Counted from the stretch's first letter, positions 1 to 8,262 are shown. The stretch is 25,308 bases of DNA from Methylaequor sp045563055 (GCA_045563055.1 JBJKUR010000018.1:1-25308), one strand, 5' to 3'. A program made the numbers and translations. The notes: generated by a model not told the origin, from the sequence alone.

Positions 1-641
1 ATATTTACTTTATTTTTTTCCCAAGGTTTATTTCATTTTTACCAAAACCTGGAAAATGGATGGTGACTTTTAAAGTTTTTCTTGGGGTTCTAATGCTGTT
101 AACAGCGATATGGTTTTTGTACCTTTTGAAAATTAATCCCTATATTATCTTTTTAATCTTTTTTGGGGTTTTATTTCTTTCTTACATGATTGAAAGAACA
201 AGATTCAAGATGCTAATGACGTTGGGTATCGCTATTTCTTCAATATTTTTTTTACAAGCTTTATTAAGTAAAGGAAAAATAAACCTTGAATGGGAAAAAT
301 TTGACAATGTATCACTTCAAAATTATATCAATGAAAATAAAGTTATACTTATTGATGTTACTGCTGATTGGTGTGTAACATGTCAAGTCAATAAATTAAC
401 CACTTTACAGAATAGGAATGTAGAAGAATTTATATTAAAAAATAAAATCAAAATTATAAGGGCTGATTGGACCGATAAAAATAGCAAAATTTTAGATTTT
501 ATATCAAAATACGGTCGTTTCGGAATTCCTGTGAATTTAGTATATGGTCCTAAGAATAAAGATGGAATTTTATTGCCAGAGATACTTTCAAAAGATATGT
601 TAATAAGTAAATTTAATGAAGCGGGTTTGAATGAATATTAA
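1..641 (+). CDS. DsbD/ScsB-type thiol:disulfide interchange protein, C-terminal part (5' partial)
   Basis: This is the 3' end of a gene that begins before the window; the frame is open from base 3. The visible part starts with a PKPGKWM stretch typical of the end of the DsbD membrane domain, then about three hydrophobic segments, then a thioredoxin-like domain with the active site WCVTCQ (the two Cys are encoded at 372-383). In the DsbD family the membrane domain carries electrons from cytoplasmic thioredoxin across the inner membrane, and the C-terminal domain passes them to periplasmic thiol proteins. An ATG at 60 lies inside the conserved PKPGKWM region, so it is not a real start. The stop overlaps the start of the peroxiredoxin gene by 11 bases, so the two are probably co-translated. 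I cannot separate DsbD from ScsB or DipZ without the missing N-terminus. Confidence 0.88.
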   Translation, partial: IYFIFFPRFISFLPKPGKWMVTFKVFLGVLMLLTAIWFLYLLKINPYIIFLIFFGVLFLSYMIERTRFKMLMTLGIAISSIFFLQALLSKGKINLEWEKFDNVSLQNYINENKVILIDVTADWCVTCQVNKLTTLQNRNVEEFILKNKIKIIRADWTDKNSKILDFISKYGRFGIPVNLVYGPKNKDGILLPEILSKDMLISKFNEAGLNEY

Positions 642-1113
642 AGAAAATAATACTTTTCCTGAAACAACTTTTTTTAAACTCACAGATAAAGGCCCCACAC
701 CATTTAAATCTTTAGATTTATTTAGTGGAAAGAAAGTAATTCTAGTTGGAGTTCCAGGAGCTTTCACTCCAACTTGTAGTGAGGAACATCTTCCTGGATA
801 CATGAGTTTATTAGAAGAATTTAAGTCTAAAGGTATCGATAAAATTTATTTCATCTCGACAAATGATCCTTTTGTGATGAAAGCATGGGGTAATTCTGTT
901 TCTAAAACTGACTATGTTGAGTTTTTATCAGATGGAAACGGAGAGTTCAGGGATATAAGTGGCCTTGAGTTTGATCTATCTAGTGTTGGTTTAGGAAAAA
1001 GATATTCGAGATTCGCTATTTATATTGATAATGGTCAAATTTTAAAGATTTTTAACGAGGGTAATCCCGGCTTAGATTTAAGCAAAGCAGAGAATGTTTT
1101 AAGATCAATTTAA
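631..1113 (+). CDS. Peroxiredoxin, Prx5-like (AhpC/TSA superfamily), single cysteine
   Basis: This 160-residue protein carries the Prx5 signature PGAFTPTCS with peroxidatic Cys49, followed by the usual STNDPFVMKAWG block. It should reduce hydrogen peroxide and organic peroxides in the cytoplasm; no signal peptide is visible. Cys49 is the only cysteine in the protein. Many bacterial Prx5 proteins have a second cysteine about 24 residues later, just before the ND motif; here that stretch reads IDKIYFIST. The enzyme is therefore probably a 1-Cys type that needs an outside thiol such as glutathione, thioredoxin or glutaredoxin. The start at 631 overlaps the dsbD-like stop. The 3' end overlaps the convergent rnhA by 9 bases. 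In many alphaproteobacteria a peroxiredoxin lies beside thrB-rnhA, which fits. Confidence 0.93.
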   Translation: MNIKENNTFPETTFFKLTDKGPTPFKSLDLFSGKKVILVGVPGAFTPTCSEEHLPGYMSLLEEFKSKGIDKIYFISTNDPFVMKAWGNSVSKTDYVEFLSDGNGEFRDISGLEFDLSSVGLGKRYSRFAIYIDNGQILKIFNEGNPGLDLSKAENVLRSI

Positions 1114-1569
1114 TTTAATTGCCTCTCCTCTAGCCATTTCATCTACAGCATCATTGTTTTTGTCACCACTATGACCTTTTACCCATCTCCAATTAACGGA
1201 AAAACTATCGCATAATTTATCGAGGATTATCCAAAGATCTTTATTTTTAATGGGTTTTTTTGACGCACCCAACCAGTTATGTTTTTTCCAATTAAATATC
1301 CATGAACTCATACCATTAATTACATATTTACTATCGGTATATATTCTCAATGAGCATTTAGGTGGTAACGCTTCCAGAGCTTTAATAACGGCAATTAACT
1401 CCATTCTATTGTTCGTAGTTTTTAAATCGGAGCCAACAATTTTTTTTTCTTCTCCAGAATTATTATTATATATTATAGCTGCCCACCCACCTGGACCAGG
1501 ATTTCCTAAACAAGCACCATCGGTGTAAATTGTATAATCTAAATCAGTCAAGGCGCATATCTTTTTCAT
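1105..1569 (-). CDS. rnhA: Ribonuclease HI
   Basis: This 154-residue protein has the usual length for bacterial RNase HI, which cleaves the RNA strand of RNA-DNA hybrids (R-loops, Okazaki primers). The catalytic set is complete: Asp17 in YTDGAC, Glu57 in TNNRMEL, Asp79 in IYTDSKYV and Asp140 in NNDAVDEMA, with the helper His133 in VKGHSGD. The next in-frame Met is residue 56, inside the catalytic core, so the ATG at 1569 is the only ATG choice. It places the first 26 bases inside the end of thrB, which points to translational coupling. It is the last gene of the long minus-strand run. The stop overlaps the convergent peroxiredoxin stop, leaving no room for a separate terminator. Confidence 0.97.
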   Translation of the reverse strand: MKKICALTDLDYTIYTDGACLGNPGPGGWAAIIYNNNSGEEKKIVGSDLKTTNNRMELIAVIKALEALPPKCSLRIYTDSKYVINGMSSWIFNWKKHNWLGASKKPIKNKDLWIILDKLCDSFSVNWRWVKGHSGDKNNDAVDEMARGEAIKLN

Positions 1570-2497
1570 TATTAATATGAAAATTTAAAATATTAAAAAA
1601 CTCTTCAGGTTTTTTTTTTTTTAAAAATTTCGTTTCATGCATCATAATTGAATCATTAATTCTTGTGAATAAAAATCTTAAGGCAGCACCTCTTAAAAGT
1701 AAATTAAAGCATTTCTTTTCTAAAGATTGCAACTTACGTACAGTTTGATAGCCCCTGATAATGTTGGAAAATAACTCTTGACTAAACACACCTTTTCTAA
1801 AACACCAAGCATTTATAGTTATTGCAAGATCGTATGAAAAATAATCATTGCAAGAGAAATAAAAGTCTAGAAATCCCGACACTTTATCATTACTAAAAAA
1901 TACGTTGTCAGGAAATAAATCAGCATGAATGACACCAGCAGGTAATGTTTTCGGCCAATTATTAGAAACATAATCAATTTCTGCTTTAATAGTTTTTAAA
2001 GAATTTGGAATTATCTGGTTTATATTATCTTTATGTTTCAAAAAAATTAAATTCCAATAATCGACACTAAAATCATTATTTAATTTTTCAGGAATATTTA
2101 AATTAGCTTGATGAAATTTAGCTAGTTTATTTCCTACTTGTTCACAATGATTACTCTCCCATTCTGAAATAGAAGTTCCCTCTACAAAGGAAAAAATTGC
2201 CAGTTTCTTATTTTTAATAGTTTGGATATATGCCCCTTTTTTATTTTTAATAGGAACTGGGCATTGAATTCCTTTTTTCTTAGAATTAATCATTACCTTT
2301 AAGTAGAAAGGAATTGACGAGATATTCACTCTTTTTTCAAAAATTGTAATTATGTACTTATCACTTTTTGTGAGAATTAGATAGTTTGTATTCTCTATTC
2401 CATCTTTTATTCCTTCAAAAGAGTATAATGAACCTAATTTGTAGTCTATTAAAATATTGTCAATATCAGTTCTTGAAAGTTTGGTATGTACCGCCAT
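1544..2497 (-). CDS. thrB: Homoserine kinase, ThrB type II (aminoglycoside phosphotransferase fold)
   Basis: This 317-residue kinase phosphorylates homoserine with ATP in threonine synthesis. It is of the APH-like ThrB class found in alphaproteobacteria and pseudomonads, not the GHMP class of enterics. The glycine-containing block GIENTNYLI (residues 34-42) and the Brenner-type loop with His191, Asp193 and Asn198 in VIHADLFPDNVFF are clear, with a second acidic position at Asp211 in LDFYFS. Linkage thrB-rnhA is common in alphaproteobacteria. The gene starts 6 bases after the atpF stop. Near the C-terminus a run of 13 T on the plus strand (1610-1622) encodes a lysine stretch; the frame is kept beyond it, because the following PEEFFNILNFHI matches the family C-terminus. 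Confidence 0.95.
   Translation of the reverse strand: MAVHTKLSRTDIDNILIDYKLGSLYSFEGIKDGIENTNYLILTKSDKYIITIFEKRVNISSIPFYLKVMINSKKKGIQCPVPIKNKKGAYIQTIKNKKLAIFSFVEGTSISEWESNHCEQVGNKLAKFHQANLNIPEKLNNDFSVDYWNLIFLKHKDNINQIIPNSLKTIKAEIDYVSNNWPKTLPAGVIHADLFPDNVFFSNDKVSGFLDFYFSCNDYFSYDLAITINAWCFRKGVFSQELFSNIIRGYQTVRKLQSLEKKCFNLLLRGAALRFLFTRINDSIMMHETKFLKKKKPEEFFNILNFHINNEKDMRLD
1610..1622. repeat. 13-base poly-T/poly-A tract inside thrB
   Basis: An uninterrupted run of 13 T on the plus strand encodes consecutive lysines near the ThrB C-terminus. Tracts of this length favour polymerase slippage and sequencing indels. Here the reading frame is intact on both sides. Confidence 0.9.
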
Positions 2498-2503
2498 ACT
2501 GAT

Positions 2504-2999
2504 TTATAAGAGATTTTTAGGAATATTTTTAAGTGATTTTTCTATTAATTGACTATTATGTTTTCCTGATAAATTTTTTCTTATCCTAACTTCAGTGTAA
2601 TCCAAAACATTTTGCATAATTTGTGCTTTTAATTCATCTTTTAAATCATTTTGCATTTGCGTGGAGATTTGATCAAAGTTCTTAATTTTTCGCATCATAT
2701 TTAATTCAATTTCTCTACTAACTTGTTTTTCAATTTTTTTTATTTCTCGTTTAGTTTCATCACCAATTCTTTTAATAAGTGATTCATTTTCTTTTTGTTT
2801 TTCTAATTGTTCCTTATAGATTTTCTCAGCTTCTGTCTTAAGATTTTTTGATTCATCGAGTTTTTGCTTTAAATCATTAATTTTTTTGTCTAGCCCATTT
2901 GATAATTGTCTTGATAATGGCCTAAATACTAAGATGAGAAAAATTATAAAAGAGATTGCAACCCCAAAATGAAGAGTCAGCTATAAGTTCTTGGTTCAT
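2504..2999 (-). CDS. atpF: ATP synthase F0 subunit b, reading frame broken by a +1 base in a G4 tract
   Basis: Subunit b forms the peripheral stalk that ties F1 to F0. The gene starts with ATG at 2999, overlapping the b' stop by four bases (ATGA). The first twelve codons read MNQELIADSSFW, a normal AtpF N-terminus. After TGG comes a run of four G (plus-strand C run 2962-2965). In the original frame this leads to a TAG stop after 25 codons. Dropping one G gives FWVAISFIIFLILVFRPLSR and then an uninterrupted amphipathic, charged helix to the stop at 2504, with no other defect. The repaired product would be 164 residues, normal for the family. The transmembrane segment and the whole stalk helix are intact, so a sequencing or assembly indel is the likeliest cause; true mutation or recoding is less likely. 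The only ATG in the downstream frame (2698) would leave a 64-residue fragment without the membrane anchor. Confidence 0.88.
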
Positions 3000-3556
3000 T
3001 TTAAACTATTCCCAATAAATCTATTAAACTCGTTGGTACTTCCTTTTTGTTTTTCGCCCATAACTTTTTCGTAAAGGCTATCAGACAAAGATACACAAGT
3101 AGATGGAATGCTAGATATTATCTTTTTCCTACTAGATTCAATATTTGAATTTAATTCTAATTTTTTGTTTTCAAATTCTGAATTTATATCAAGGATTTTT
3201 AGATCAAGGATTTTTTTATTCTCTTCAAATGATTGTTTTATTGAAATATTTTTTTGGTTCTTTGCTTCTTCAAGATCCGCTTTCATTTTTTCATTTATTT
3301 GATTTATTGAATCATTGATCCCCTTTGCATCTTCTATAAAATCATCTATAGTTTTGTCGCGTTCTTTTCTAATTTTATTTATTTTAGGAAGAAATAAGTA
3401 GTGATTTATTAGAAAAAGAGAGGTAAAGAGAACTGACAACCAAAAAACCTGAGAAGTGAACGACTCCGGGTTTAATTGAGGCATACCGCCTTTTTCATCG
3501 GCAGCATTTGTTTCCTCGAACAATAGAAAAGCAGACAATAAGATGTATTTGAACAT
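2996..3556 (-). CDS. ATP synthase F0 subunit b' (AtpF2/AtpG type)
   Basis: This 186-residue protein is the second b-type stalk subunit (b') that alphaproteobacteria and phototrophs use beside b. After MPQLNPESFTSQVFWL comes one membrane segment (about residues 38-56) and then a long charged helix rich in Lys, Glu and Asn, as expected for the stator dimer. The N-terminus has an extra 24 residues before the conserved MPQ block, including a hydrophobic stretch (about residues 4-13) and a NAADEKGG segment, so it might be a cleavable or membrane-inserting leader. An internal ATG at Met25 would give a shorter b' that starts right at the conserved block; I kept the first ATG because it lies just 2 bases after the atpE stop. 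The 3' end overlaps atpF by four bases. Confidence 0.93.
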   Translation of the reverse strand: MFKYILLSAFLLFEETNAADEKGGMPQLNPESFTSQVFWLSVLFTSLFLINHYLFLPKINKIRKERDKTIDDFIEDAKGINDSINQINEKMKADLEEAKNQKNISIKQSFEENKKILDLKILDINSEFENKKLELNSNIESSRKKIISSIPSTCVSLSDSLYEKVMGEKQKGSTNEFNRFIGNSLK

Positions 3557-3558
3557 TA

Positions 3559-3786
3559 TTAGAATACGAACAGGAGAAGAAGAGCTATAATCAAAGCGAA
3601 TAAAGCCAAAGCCTCTACAAGCGCAAAACCTAGCATAGTCATAGTAAACACATGTTCTCTGGCTTCGGGGTTTCTTCCAACTGCTGAAATAAATGCGGCA
3701 AAGATTGAACCAATGCCAATACCTGATCCTATTACACCTAGAACTGCTATGCCAGCTCCTAAAAGTTTTGCAGACTCCATATCCAT
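3559..3786 (-). CDS. atpE: ATP synthase F0 subunit c
   Basis: This 75-residue two-helix hairpin forms the rotor ring. The glycine-rich first helix (GSGIGIGS, residues 20-27), the polar loop GRNPEAR (37-43) and the ion-binding carboxylate Glu58 in LVEALALFAL are all present. The residue after the carboxylate is Ala rather than Ser or Thr, which argues for protons rather than sodium as the coupling ion; that is inferred from known c-subunit signatures. The start has the best Shine-Dalgarno site in the operon (AAGGAG, 9 bases upstream), which fits the need for about ten copies of c per complex. An in-frame ATG two codons later is an alternative start. Confidence 0.97.
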   Translation of the reverse strand: MDMESAKLLGAGIAVLGVIGSGIGIGSIFAAFISAVGRNPEAREHVFTMTMLGFALVEALALFALIIALLLLFVF

Positions 3787-3792
3787 AATTTA

Positions 3793-3799
3793 ATACTCC
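3793..3799 (-). promoter_or_regulatory. Strong ribosome binding site of atpE
   Basis: The minus strand reads CAAGGAGTATTAAATT before the atpE ATG, so a near-perfect AAGGAG lies 9 bases upstream. Other genes of the run mostly have weak sites. The 27-base atpB-atpE gap is the longest spacer within the run. Confidence 0.7.
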
Positions 3800-3813
3800 T
3801 TGAAAGTTAAAAT

Positions 3814-4554
3814 TTAATGTAAATGTATTGCATCATTTATATATAAACAAGTTAATATTGCAAATACATAAGCTTGTAAAAATGCAATAACTATTTCTAA
3901 TCCAGTCAATGCAACTAAAAATGCTAATGGTAAGGCACCTCCAACTACGAATGAATTTGCGCCTAATACAAATACAAACCCCCCAATAACTTTAAGAAGT
4001 GTATGGCCAGCCATCATATTTGCAAACAATCTTACGGAAAGGCTTATTGGCCTGGACAGATAAGATATAATTTCGATAGGTACCAAGAGAATTAGCATTG
4101 GTTTAGGAACCCCTGAAGGTGCAAAAAACTTAATAAATTTTATTAATCCATGTTTGTAAATTGCAACTATGGTAACTCCTAAAAAAATAAAAAAAGCAAT
4201 CGCAAATGTCACTATTATGTGACTTGTCCAAGTAAAACTATATGGAAACATCCCAAGTAAGTTTCCGATTAGTATAAATAAAAAAAGTGTAAAAACGAAT
4301 GATAAATAATTTATGCCTTCTTTCCCAATATTATCATTTATCATTGATGATATGAACTCATAACTTGTTTCTACCAGTGCTTGCATTTTTGATGGTATTA
4401 GGCTTAAGTTTCTCAATCCAAAATACATAAAGACAGTTATGAGTATTACTGTAGCAAGCATGGCCAATGACGAGTTGGTAAATGAGATGTCTTGATCAAA
4501 AACTGTTAAAGGCACAATATTTTTTATTTCAAACTGAGCTAAAGGACTGGCCAA
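3814..4554 (-). CDS. atpB: ATP synthase F0 subunit a
   Basis: This 246-residue membrane protein forms the ion half-channels against the c ring. The essential arginine is Arg175 in SLSVRLFANMMAGH, and the conserved GNLLGMFPYSF block lies near residues 97-107. Five to six hydrophobic segments are visible. The start is TTG at 4554. No in-frame ATG is suitable, and a good Shine-Dalgarno TAGGAG sits 6 bases upstream and overlaps the atpI stop codon, so the two genes are probably translationally coupled. The protein lies between atpI and atpE as in other alphaproteobacterial F0 operons. Confidence 0.97.
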   Translation of the reverse strand: MASPLAQFEIKNIVPLTVFDQDISFTNSSLAMLATVILITVFMYFGLRNLSLIPSKMQALVETSYEFISSMINDNIGKEGINYLSFVFTLFLFILIGNLLGMFPYSFTWTSHIIVTFAIAFFIFLGVTIVAIYKHGLIKFIKFFAPSGVPKPMLILLVPIEIISYLSRPISLSVRLFANMMAGHTLLKVIGGFVFVLGANSFVVGGALPLAFLVALTGLEIVIAFLQAYVFAILTCLYINDAIHLH

Positions 4555-4560
4555 AGTTAT

Positions 4561-4566
4561 CTCCTA
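4561..4566 (-). promoter_or_regulatory. Shine-Dalgarno that supports the TTG start of atpB
   Basis: The minus strand reads TAGGAG, then ATAACT, then TTG. The TAG of this site is the atpI stop codon. The 6-base spacing is close to ideal and decides for TTG at 4554. Confidence 0.75.
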
Positions 4567-4824
4567 AGTTTTATTAATATTTTTTACTGTTTTGTATAGA
4601 CCAAAAAAACCAGCAATAATTCCTAATAGCAAAAAAATAATAAAAAATATAGGTTTTGTTGAAAAAAAAATATCAACCCCTAAACCAATTAAACTTCCTG
4701 TTATAACTGAAGAGACTAGATCTAAAGACATTTTCATACCGATTCCATAACCAGACTTTGTATTTTTTGTTCTGTTATCTTCCCTGCTCAACTTTTCTTT
4801 TGAACTATTTGAATTTCTTTTCAT
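4564..4824 (-). CDS. atpI: AtpI-like F0 assembly protein (ATPase gene 1 family)
   Basis: This 86-residue protein has a charged, hydrophilic N-terminus (residues 1-23, rich in Lys, Ser and Asn), the motif GYGIGMKMSLDLVSSV, and two membrane segments (about 32-52 and 57-77) with a Gly-Asp turn. That is the layout of the small AtpI/AtpQ proteins that precede atpB in many alphaproteobacteria and are linked to c-ring assembly or magnesium supply to the enzyme. The start codon shares one base with the smc stop codon (TAATG), so translation is likely coupled to smc. Assignment rests on the motif, size and position. Confidence 0.88.
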   Translation of the reverse strand: MKRNSNSSKEKLSREDNRTKNTKSGYGIGMKMSLDLVSSVITGSLIGLGVDIFFSTKPIFFIIFLLLGIIAGFFGLYKTVKNINKT

Positions 4825-7800
4825 TAAACAGCTTCCTTTAAATCAATTTTATTAAAATCAACTGAAACAACATCTGAGATTCCCTTTTGGGCCATTGTAA
4901 CACCATAGATTCGGTCTATAGAAGACATTGTAATTTTATGATGTGTGATAATTAAAAATTTGGTTTTAGTCTCTTTTTTTAGTTCTTTTAAAATATTACA
5001 AAATTTTTCAACATTTGGCTCATCTAATGCTGCATCTACTTCGTCAAGGATACAAATAGGTGAAGGGTTAATTAGAAAAATAGAAAATATGAGCGAAATC
5101 GCGGTCAAGGTTTTTTCACCTCCAGAAAGAAGGCTTATCGATGAAAGTTTTTTTCCAGGAGGTCTGGCATAAATTTCAATTCCAGTCTGAAGTGGATCAT
5201 CAGATTTTACAAGTTCAAGTTTAGCTTCACCTCCATTGAAAAGCTTTTTAAATAGATCAGCAAAGTTTTTATTAACACTCTCAAAAGCCTTAAGTAATCT
5301 GTTTTTCCCTTCTAAATTAATTTTATTAATGGCAATTCTTAATTTCTCTAATGCCTGAATTAAATCTAATCTTTCAAGTTCATAGTCTTCGATTGTTTTA
5401 TTTATTAAGTCTTCCTCAATTTTTGCTCTTAAATTAACAGGTCCCATTTGTTCTCTTTGTCCAGTAAGTCTATCAAGCTTAATTTTAACCTCATCATAAT
5501 TTGTTATTTCATAATTCTTTGCTCTAAGTTCCTGTTCTAACTCTTCAGGTTGAATTTTTGATTGTTGAAAAATCATATTTCTTAGTTCTTTTTCCTTATT
5601 ATTCAAATTTTCAAGATTACTTTCGACTCTGGTGATGTCATTGATTTTATTTTCTCTTTCTTTATTGAGATCGTTAACCTTCTTTTCAAAATTAATTATT
5701 TGTTTTCGTAAAGTATCATCCAAATCAATATTATTTTTGATCTGCATTTTAATTTGATTATATTGTCCTTGGTAATGATCAATTTTTGTTTTTATCGATT
5801 CAGGTAAATTCTCAAGTTTTTCTTTTTCTGAAAAATATGATTTTTTTCTTTGCTGAAGTGTTTGAATCTGTTGACGACATTCGTCAATTCTTTTCAAAGT
5901 TTTCTGCAAATCATTTTTAGAATATGTATTGTTTAATTCATCTTTCATTATGAACTCTTTAAGGGAAGAAATTTTTACCCGAAGGTGATCTATCTCTAAA
6001 TCCAATGATTCAATATTTTTTTGAGCTTCTTCCTTATCATCTCTTTCTCTTTCGTTTTTATTATTTATTTTTTCGGTATTAATTATTTTTTTAATTTCTT
6101 CTTCAAGATCTGCATATTTCGAATTTAAATTTTTGAGCTTTTCATTCGAGTCATTAATATTAAAGTTCAACATTGATGACTTTTCTTTTAATGAGGAGAG
6201 TGCTATTTGATTTTTATCAGAATCTTTGTAAAGTCTTTCTAATGCCGAACTGTCATTATTAACTATTGTATTGTTTTCTGATTGAATATTAAGAACATGA
6301 TTTTTTTGAATATTTAGTTTGTGTAAATCCTTTTCATATTTCTCCTCCTCTGACACTAAATTTTTAATTTTTAATTGTGCATCAATTAGTTTTTTTTTTT
6401 CTAAATTATCCTCTGAAATAAATCCATCCCATCTCCATATAGAACCGTTTAAATCAACTAAACTTTGACCAACTTTAAGAGACTTTTGCATATGTCTTAC
6501 ATTTTTATTATCATTAATAAAACCAATTTGAGATAATATCAAATCGAGTTCAGCAGGAGCTTTAACAAAATTTGACAAACTATTTTCAATTGGTTCAATG
6601 TTTTTAAGGCTAGTCGGCAACCAACTTTTGGAAGAATTACTTAATTTTGCATCTAACTCAAAATTTAATGCAGAATAAACTGCATTTTCATAGCCTTTTT
6701 TTATTTTTAATAGATTAACCACTAAATCGTTTGAAAGTACTTCACTTTTAGTTAGATGATTTAATGTTTTTAGTTCCGTTCGGATTTGTGTGAGTTTTGT
6801 GGAACAAATTTCAATTTCTTTTTCAAGTGATTTAATTTGAATATTAATTTTGTCATTTCTTTTTATTGTGTCATTTATTAATTTTTTTTTTTCAAGAATA
6901 TTCTGTTGATTGCTTCTGAAATTTTCTTCAGATCTATCAAGTAATATTTTTTGGTCTGATAAAGACTTTTGTTGTGCTTGTAAATTTTTTGTTTTCTCAG
7001 ATATTGAAGCCGCTATTTCTTTTTTCTGCTTTTCAAGATTCTCTTTGTTCTCTTTAAGGTTATCAAATTTAAATTCTTCTCCCAAACTTAATTGCATTTC
7101 ATTAACAAAGATTGTTTCAAATTGTTTTAATTTACTTTTAAGTTCTGACTCTCGAGTTGTAAGTTCGATAAGTTCTTTCTTTTTATTTTGAGTGTCTGTG
7201 GGTGTGGCAATTTTATCTTTAAGATTATCTGCATATTTCGTCATTTCTATATATCTCTCATTTTCGACTTCAATATCATTATCTATTGTTCCAAGAAAGC
7301 GTTGAATTTCATTTTTTTTATTATTAATTTCTTCCAATTGAATATTATGCTTATTAATCTCACTTTCGATTTCAAAAAGTTTTTTGTTAAGTTCTTCTCT
7401 ATCTCTAATATTCAATGATAATTTTTGTTTTTCACTATTTAGTTGATCTTCATTAATTGAGATTTTATTTATAATTGTTTTTGTAATACTAGATAAATCC
7501 TTTTTTGCCTCGTGTTCATTCTGAAGGTTCTCATAAACTTTTTTCCACTGAGTAAAAACTAAAATAGATTGAAAAAACTTAATATTTGACGAGATTCTTT
7601 CATATTTTTCAGCTTGTCTCGCTTGTCTTGCTAAGTCCTTTTTCTGATCGTGAAAATTATTTAAATTTAAATCAATTTTTTCTAGATTCGTCTCAGTAGC
7701 CTGAAGCTTTAATTCTGATTCATGCCTTCTTGCTTGCAGACCTGAAATGCCAGCAGCATCCTCGAGTATAATTTTTCTATCAATTGGTTTTGAGTTTATT

Positions 7801-8258
7801 ACTTGATCTATATTTCCTTGACTAATGATAGAGCTTGAGCGAGGGCCGCTTCCAGAATCATAAAATAATATACTAATATCTTTTGCTCTTACATCTTTAT
7901 TATTAATTTTATAAAAAGATCCCACTCCTCTTTCTATAGTTCTACTTATTTCTAGTTTTTTATCATTCAAAATATTTCCAGGAACCTCTCCACTAAATTC
8001 GTCTAATTCAATTGTAACTTCAGCGAAATTTTTTGCGGGTATATTTTGTGTCCCATTGAATATTACATCATCCATTGATCCTGATCTAAGACTTTTAGAA
8101 GAAGATTCTCCCATAACCCAGCGTATAGCTTCAAAGATATTTGATTTTCCACATCCGTTTGGCCCTATGATACCAGTTACTCCATCTTCAATAAGAATTT
8201 CTGTGGGATGAGCAAAAGATTTGAATCCAGATATTTTTAATTTATTTACTTTAAACAA
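4824..8258 (-). CDS. smc: Chromosome partition protein SMC
   Basis: This 1144-residue protein is a full-length bacterial SMC, the ATPase of the condensin that organises and separates sister chromosomes. The N-terminal head has Walker A GPNGCGKS (residues 32-39). Long coiled coils follow (roughly 170-500 and 650-990), split by a hinge region (roughly 500-650). The C-terminal head has the ABC signature LSGGEKT (1044-1050) and Walker B ILDEVDAALD, with Asp1072 and catalytic Glu1073, then the THH switch. The start is TTG at 8258: the family start pattern (KLKISGFKSF near residues 6-15) fits it and there is no ATG upstream in frame. It starts 4 bases after the dsbA-like stop and shares a base with atpI. 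ScpA and ScpB are not in the window. Confidence 0.97.
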   Translation of the reverse strand: MFKVNKLKISGFKSFAHPTEILIEDGVTGIIGPNGCGKSNIFEAIRWVMGESSSKSLRSGSMDDVIFNGTQNIPAKNFAEVTIELDEFSGEVPGNILNDKKLEISRTIERGVGSFYKINNKDVRAKDISILFYDSGSGPRSSSIISQGNIDQVINSKPIDRKIILEDAAGISGLQARRHESELKLQATETNLEKIDLNLNNFHDQKKDLARQARQAEKYERISSNIKFFQSILVFTQWKKVYENLQNEHEAKKDLSSITKTIINKISINEDQLNSEKQKLSLNIRDREELNKKLFEIESEINKHNIQLEEINNKKNEIQRFLGTIDNDIEVENERYIEMTKYADNLKDKIATPTDTQNKKKELIELTTRESELKSKLKQFETIFVNEMQLSLGEEFKFDNLKENKENLEKQKKEIAASISEKTKNLQAQQKSLSDQKILLDRSEENFRSNQQNILEKKKLINDTIKRNDKINIQIKSLEKEIEICSTKLTQIRTELKTLNHLTKSEVLSNDLVVNLLKIKKGYENAVYSALNFELDAKLSNSSKSWLPTSLKNIEPIENSLSNFVKAPAELDLILSQIGFINDNKNVRHMQKSLKVGQSLVDLNGSIWRWDGFISEDNLEKKKLIDAQLKIKNLVSEEEKYEKDLHKLNIQKNHVLNIQSENNTIVNNDSSALERLYKDSDKNQIALSSLKEKSSMLNFNINDSNEKLKNLNSKYADLEEEIKKIINTEKINNKNERERDDKEEAQKNIESLDLEIDHLRVKISSLKEFIMKDELNNTYSKNDLQKTLKRIDECRQQIQTLQQRKKSYFSEKEKLENLPESIKTKIDHYQGQYNQIKMQIKNNIDLDDTLRKQIINFEKKVNDLNKERENKINDITRVESNLENLNNKEKELRNMIFQQSKIQPEELEQELRAKNYEITNYDEVKIKLDRLTGQREQMGPVNLRAKIEEDLINKTIEDYELERLDLIQALEKLRIAINKINLEGKNRLLKAFESVNKNFADLFKKLFNGGEAKLELVKSDDPLQTGIEIYARPPGKKLSSISLLSGGEKTLTAISLIFSIFLINPSPICILDEVDAALDEPNVEKFCNILKELKKETKTKFLIITHHKITMSSIDRIYGVTMAQKGISDVVSVDFNKIDLKEAV

Positions 8259-8262
8259 TTTC

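Noticed and set aside
60..641. ATG at 60 as a true start of the DsbD-like protein
   Set aside because: The frame is open upstream to base 3 and codes for a conserved PKPGKWM stretch, so the gene is cut by the window edge.
2504..2698. A separate 64-residue gene
   Set aside because: It is the C-terminal end of atpF; the frame continues upstream to the frameshift and has no start of its own.
2504..2999. Programmed frameshifting in atpF
   Set aside because: There is no strong slippery site with pseudoknot visible, and an indel in a short G run in an essential gene is simpler. Kept only as a remote option.
4945..7418. Plus-strand open frames within smc
   Set aside because: They are antisense shadows of the long coiled-coil gene, with no family resemblance and no ribosome sites.
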